This document shows positions 8,801 through 9,184 of a stretch of 9,184 nt of DNA, piece after piece. The stretch's first letter is position 1. Every line of letters starts with the position of its first letter. The translations under genes and the position numbers were made by a program. The notes beneath the pieces were generated by a model. That model was given only the letters and a program-made list of their open reading frames with translations, was not told where the DNA came from and searched no databases. The stretch is from an uncultured Eubacteriales bacterium (lineage in GTDB: Bacteria > Bacillota > Clostridia > Oscillospirales > CAG-382): the NCBI GenBank assembly GCA_934446095.1, contig CAKSDR010000055.1, forward strand, positions 1-9,184. Direction: 5' to 3'.

Positions 8801-9157
8801 TACGGTTTTTGAAAATTCCGCATTTTCGGCACAATCCTTGTATTCGCGCAGAGAAGGCTGCAGTTTAAGCAGCGTTTCTGCCATAACAAGCAGCCTTCCG
8901 GCATCATCTATATATTTCTGGGAAAGGCCGCCGGTTTCGCGGAAAACTCTATTGCAAAGCCTTGTAAAACTGACCGTTTCAACATTTAAGTTTACGCTGT
9001 TTCCAAATCTTTTCAAAAGTTCTCTTTCTGTCTGGAGCGTCTGTTGCTCGGGAACTATAAGAAAGCATTTTTTCCCGTTTTCTATATGCTTTTGCATCGC
9101 CGCATATATATATTCGGTTTTTCCCGATTTTTTTCTGCCAAATATTCTATATACCAT
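5846..9157 (-). CDS. addB: AddAB helicase-nuclease subunit B (Chi-recognising nuclease subunit with Fe-S cluster)
   Basis: AddB partners AddA at double-strand breaks; in characterised complexes it cuts the 5' strand and its degenerate helicase part reads Chi. The product is 1103 residues, in the range of clostridial AddB (about 1100-1160). Residues 7-14 (GRKKSGKT) form the N-terminal Walker A, as expected for AddB. The middle matches the inactive helicase scaffold and lacks a full motif set. The C-terminal nuclease carries FDRAD with Asp895 and Asp898, and IIDYKTG with Asp912 and Lys914, followed by the NLQMLLYLYS helix. The four iron-sulfur cysteines appear to be Cys747 (KCRF) and Cys1070, Cys1073 and Cys1079 (CAYCDLNDFC), so the DNA-end-binding cluster should form. 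ATG 9157 is the only ATG, GTG or TTG in this frame between it and the window edge, and it places the P-loop at the usual distance from the N-terminus. The stop overlaps addA by four bases. The promoter must lie outside the window. Confidence 0.96.
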   Translation of the reverse strand: MVYRIFGRKKSGKTEYIYAAMQKHIENGKKCFLIVPEQQTLQTERELLKRFGNSVNLNVETVSFTRLCNRVFRETGGLSQKYIDDAGRLLVMAETLLKLQPSLREYKDCAENAEFSKTVINILDEFKKYNIENQKIEDTLKLLERNNDEKILYNKLSDIFLIGSSYKNLLRKNFNDRGDDLDRLSLVLKDYDFFAGTEVFIDSFYGFTPQELKIILNILRQAENTYVTFLCEQNSKDAIFGRGISASSEISGLCRKHGLEFCDETVNYISAKPQLQYLEENFRTENCIIARNIQASGNNGDIRIISCKNAFSEANAAACIISRLVRDGAKYKDIAVCARNIASYEGIIDAVLQRDKIPFTFNSREDLQTKSVCAFIISAFEFIFAFRSDFLIKHIKTGLTKLTDEECDILECYIRTWNISGKKTIFSDWCMNPDGYTETFDEKAEKLLNKINIAKEKVLPQFEAFCEDVKDSRTVKDIARAVYRFIEWSESENSNFSEEDAEYRNFVVRALNQMALVLGNESISAPQFLEYFKLVISNYTVAQIPECVDSVYIGSAELMRTGNIKYMIILGCNSGVFPNTDFEEGIFSDREKKKLGGLGIEISACLQEKIYDEFFIAYNAMCEPAEKLFVLYSENDIDGSQLKKSVFVSMICKMFPDICEESFPFAESIENISSEKSALDCLFTLNDGVFASSLKKYFAKNGGYENLLKNLENENMFPGKLSEDISGEMFSDEIYASPSRIEKYCKCRFSCFGNYILGIQGEKKAELDVRETGIVSHKVLEIFVKELVCAKTKNIIYDKKTVEKRINELLSQYLLGITNGEIQKSIVSKRFLYLYNRLSGTLVSAAKVLTDEISQSEFLPVDFEVSIGQKENSIAPVPIKLPFEKGVLKVVGTFDRADIYKKGNDTYVRIIDYKTGSKKFSKDDAQYGINLQMLLYLYSIIFSESKRYGKNVKPAGVLYLIVKRPAGKANLGDDIGKTLEKTEENSFCTNGIVLDNPEIIYAMEKEQSGKYIPVKQNAGGTYSKNSSIISSDEMMKLLNDAADASAKLMSELKGGHIEINPYKCDKINSCAYCDLNDFCRLEKKNEKTRYNLESLLSDTEEEK
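5857..5861 (-). promoter_or_regulatory. Ribosome binding site of addA
   Basis: GGAGG reads on the minus strand 5861-5857, within the last codons of addB, with a 7-base spacer to ATG 5849. It favours the first of two closely spaced ATG codons (5849 and 5843). Confidence 0.8.
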
Positions 9158-9167
9158 GGCGCCTATT

Positions 9168-9175
9168 CTTCCTTT
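9168..9175 (-). promoter_or_regulatory. Probable ribosome binding site of addB
   Basis: AAAGGAAG reads on the minus strand 9175-9168, ten bases before ATG 9157, a slightly long spacing. A second short AGG at 9164-9162 is only four bases from the ATG and is too close to be preferred. No promoter is visible in the remaining bases to the window edge. Confidence 0.5.
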
Positions 9176-9184
9176 CCATACAGC

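Noticed and set aside
2202..9157. Frequent TTTTCGG and TTCCGGA-like words on the plus strand, considered as repeats or Chi-like sites
   Set aside because: They fall in coding frame as common Ser-Glu, Ala-Glu and Ser-Gly codon pairs, without regular spacing. The Chi sequence of this organism is unknown, so no claim can be made.

Overview
The window looks like an ordinary chromosomal segment from a low-GC Gram-positive bacterium, probably a member of Clostridia (Firmicutes). The evidence is the AT-rich composition, strong GGAGG-type ribosome binding sites, an AddAB (rather than RecBCD) recombination nuclease, TTG and ATG starts with stop/start overlaps, and a sigma-A-like promoter. Assignment below class level is not possible from this sequence.

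All four genes lie on the minus strand, so transcription runs from the right edge to the left edge. Reading that way: addB (9157 to 5846) and addA (5849 to 2202) overlap by four bases and form a translationally coupled pair. They encode the two subunits of the AddAB helicase-nuclease, which resects double-strand breaks for RecA loading. The Walker A motifs, AddA helicase motifs, both nuclease active sites and the AddB iron-sulfur cysteines are all visible, so the complex looks intact.

A 133-base gap (2069-2201) follows addA. It carries a convincing promoter (TAGACA, 17 bp, TAAAAT with an extended TG) but no convincing terminator. The promoter drives a second two-gene unit. Its first gene is a MurJ/MviN-family multi-pass flippase (2068 to 524). 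Its second is a left-handed beta-helix (hexapeptide-repeat) O-acyltransferase that starts at TTG 527, overlaps the flippase stop codon, and runs off the left edge. This pairing resembles the edge of a cell-surface polysaccharide or envelope locus. The flippase lacks most of the charged residues that define lipid II-transporting MurJ, so an exopolysaccharide-lipid flippase role is a real alternative.

No tRNA, rRNA, CRISPR array, insertion sequence, integrase or recognisable phage gene was found. Nothing here amounts to a clearly new system. The points most worth a second look are the substrate of the divergent flippase and its coupling to the acyltransferase.
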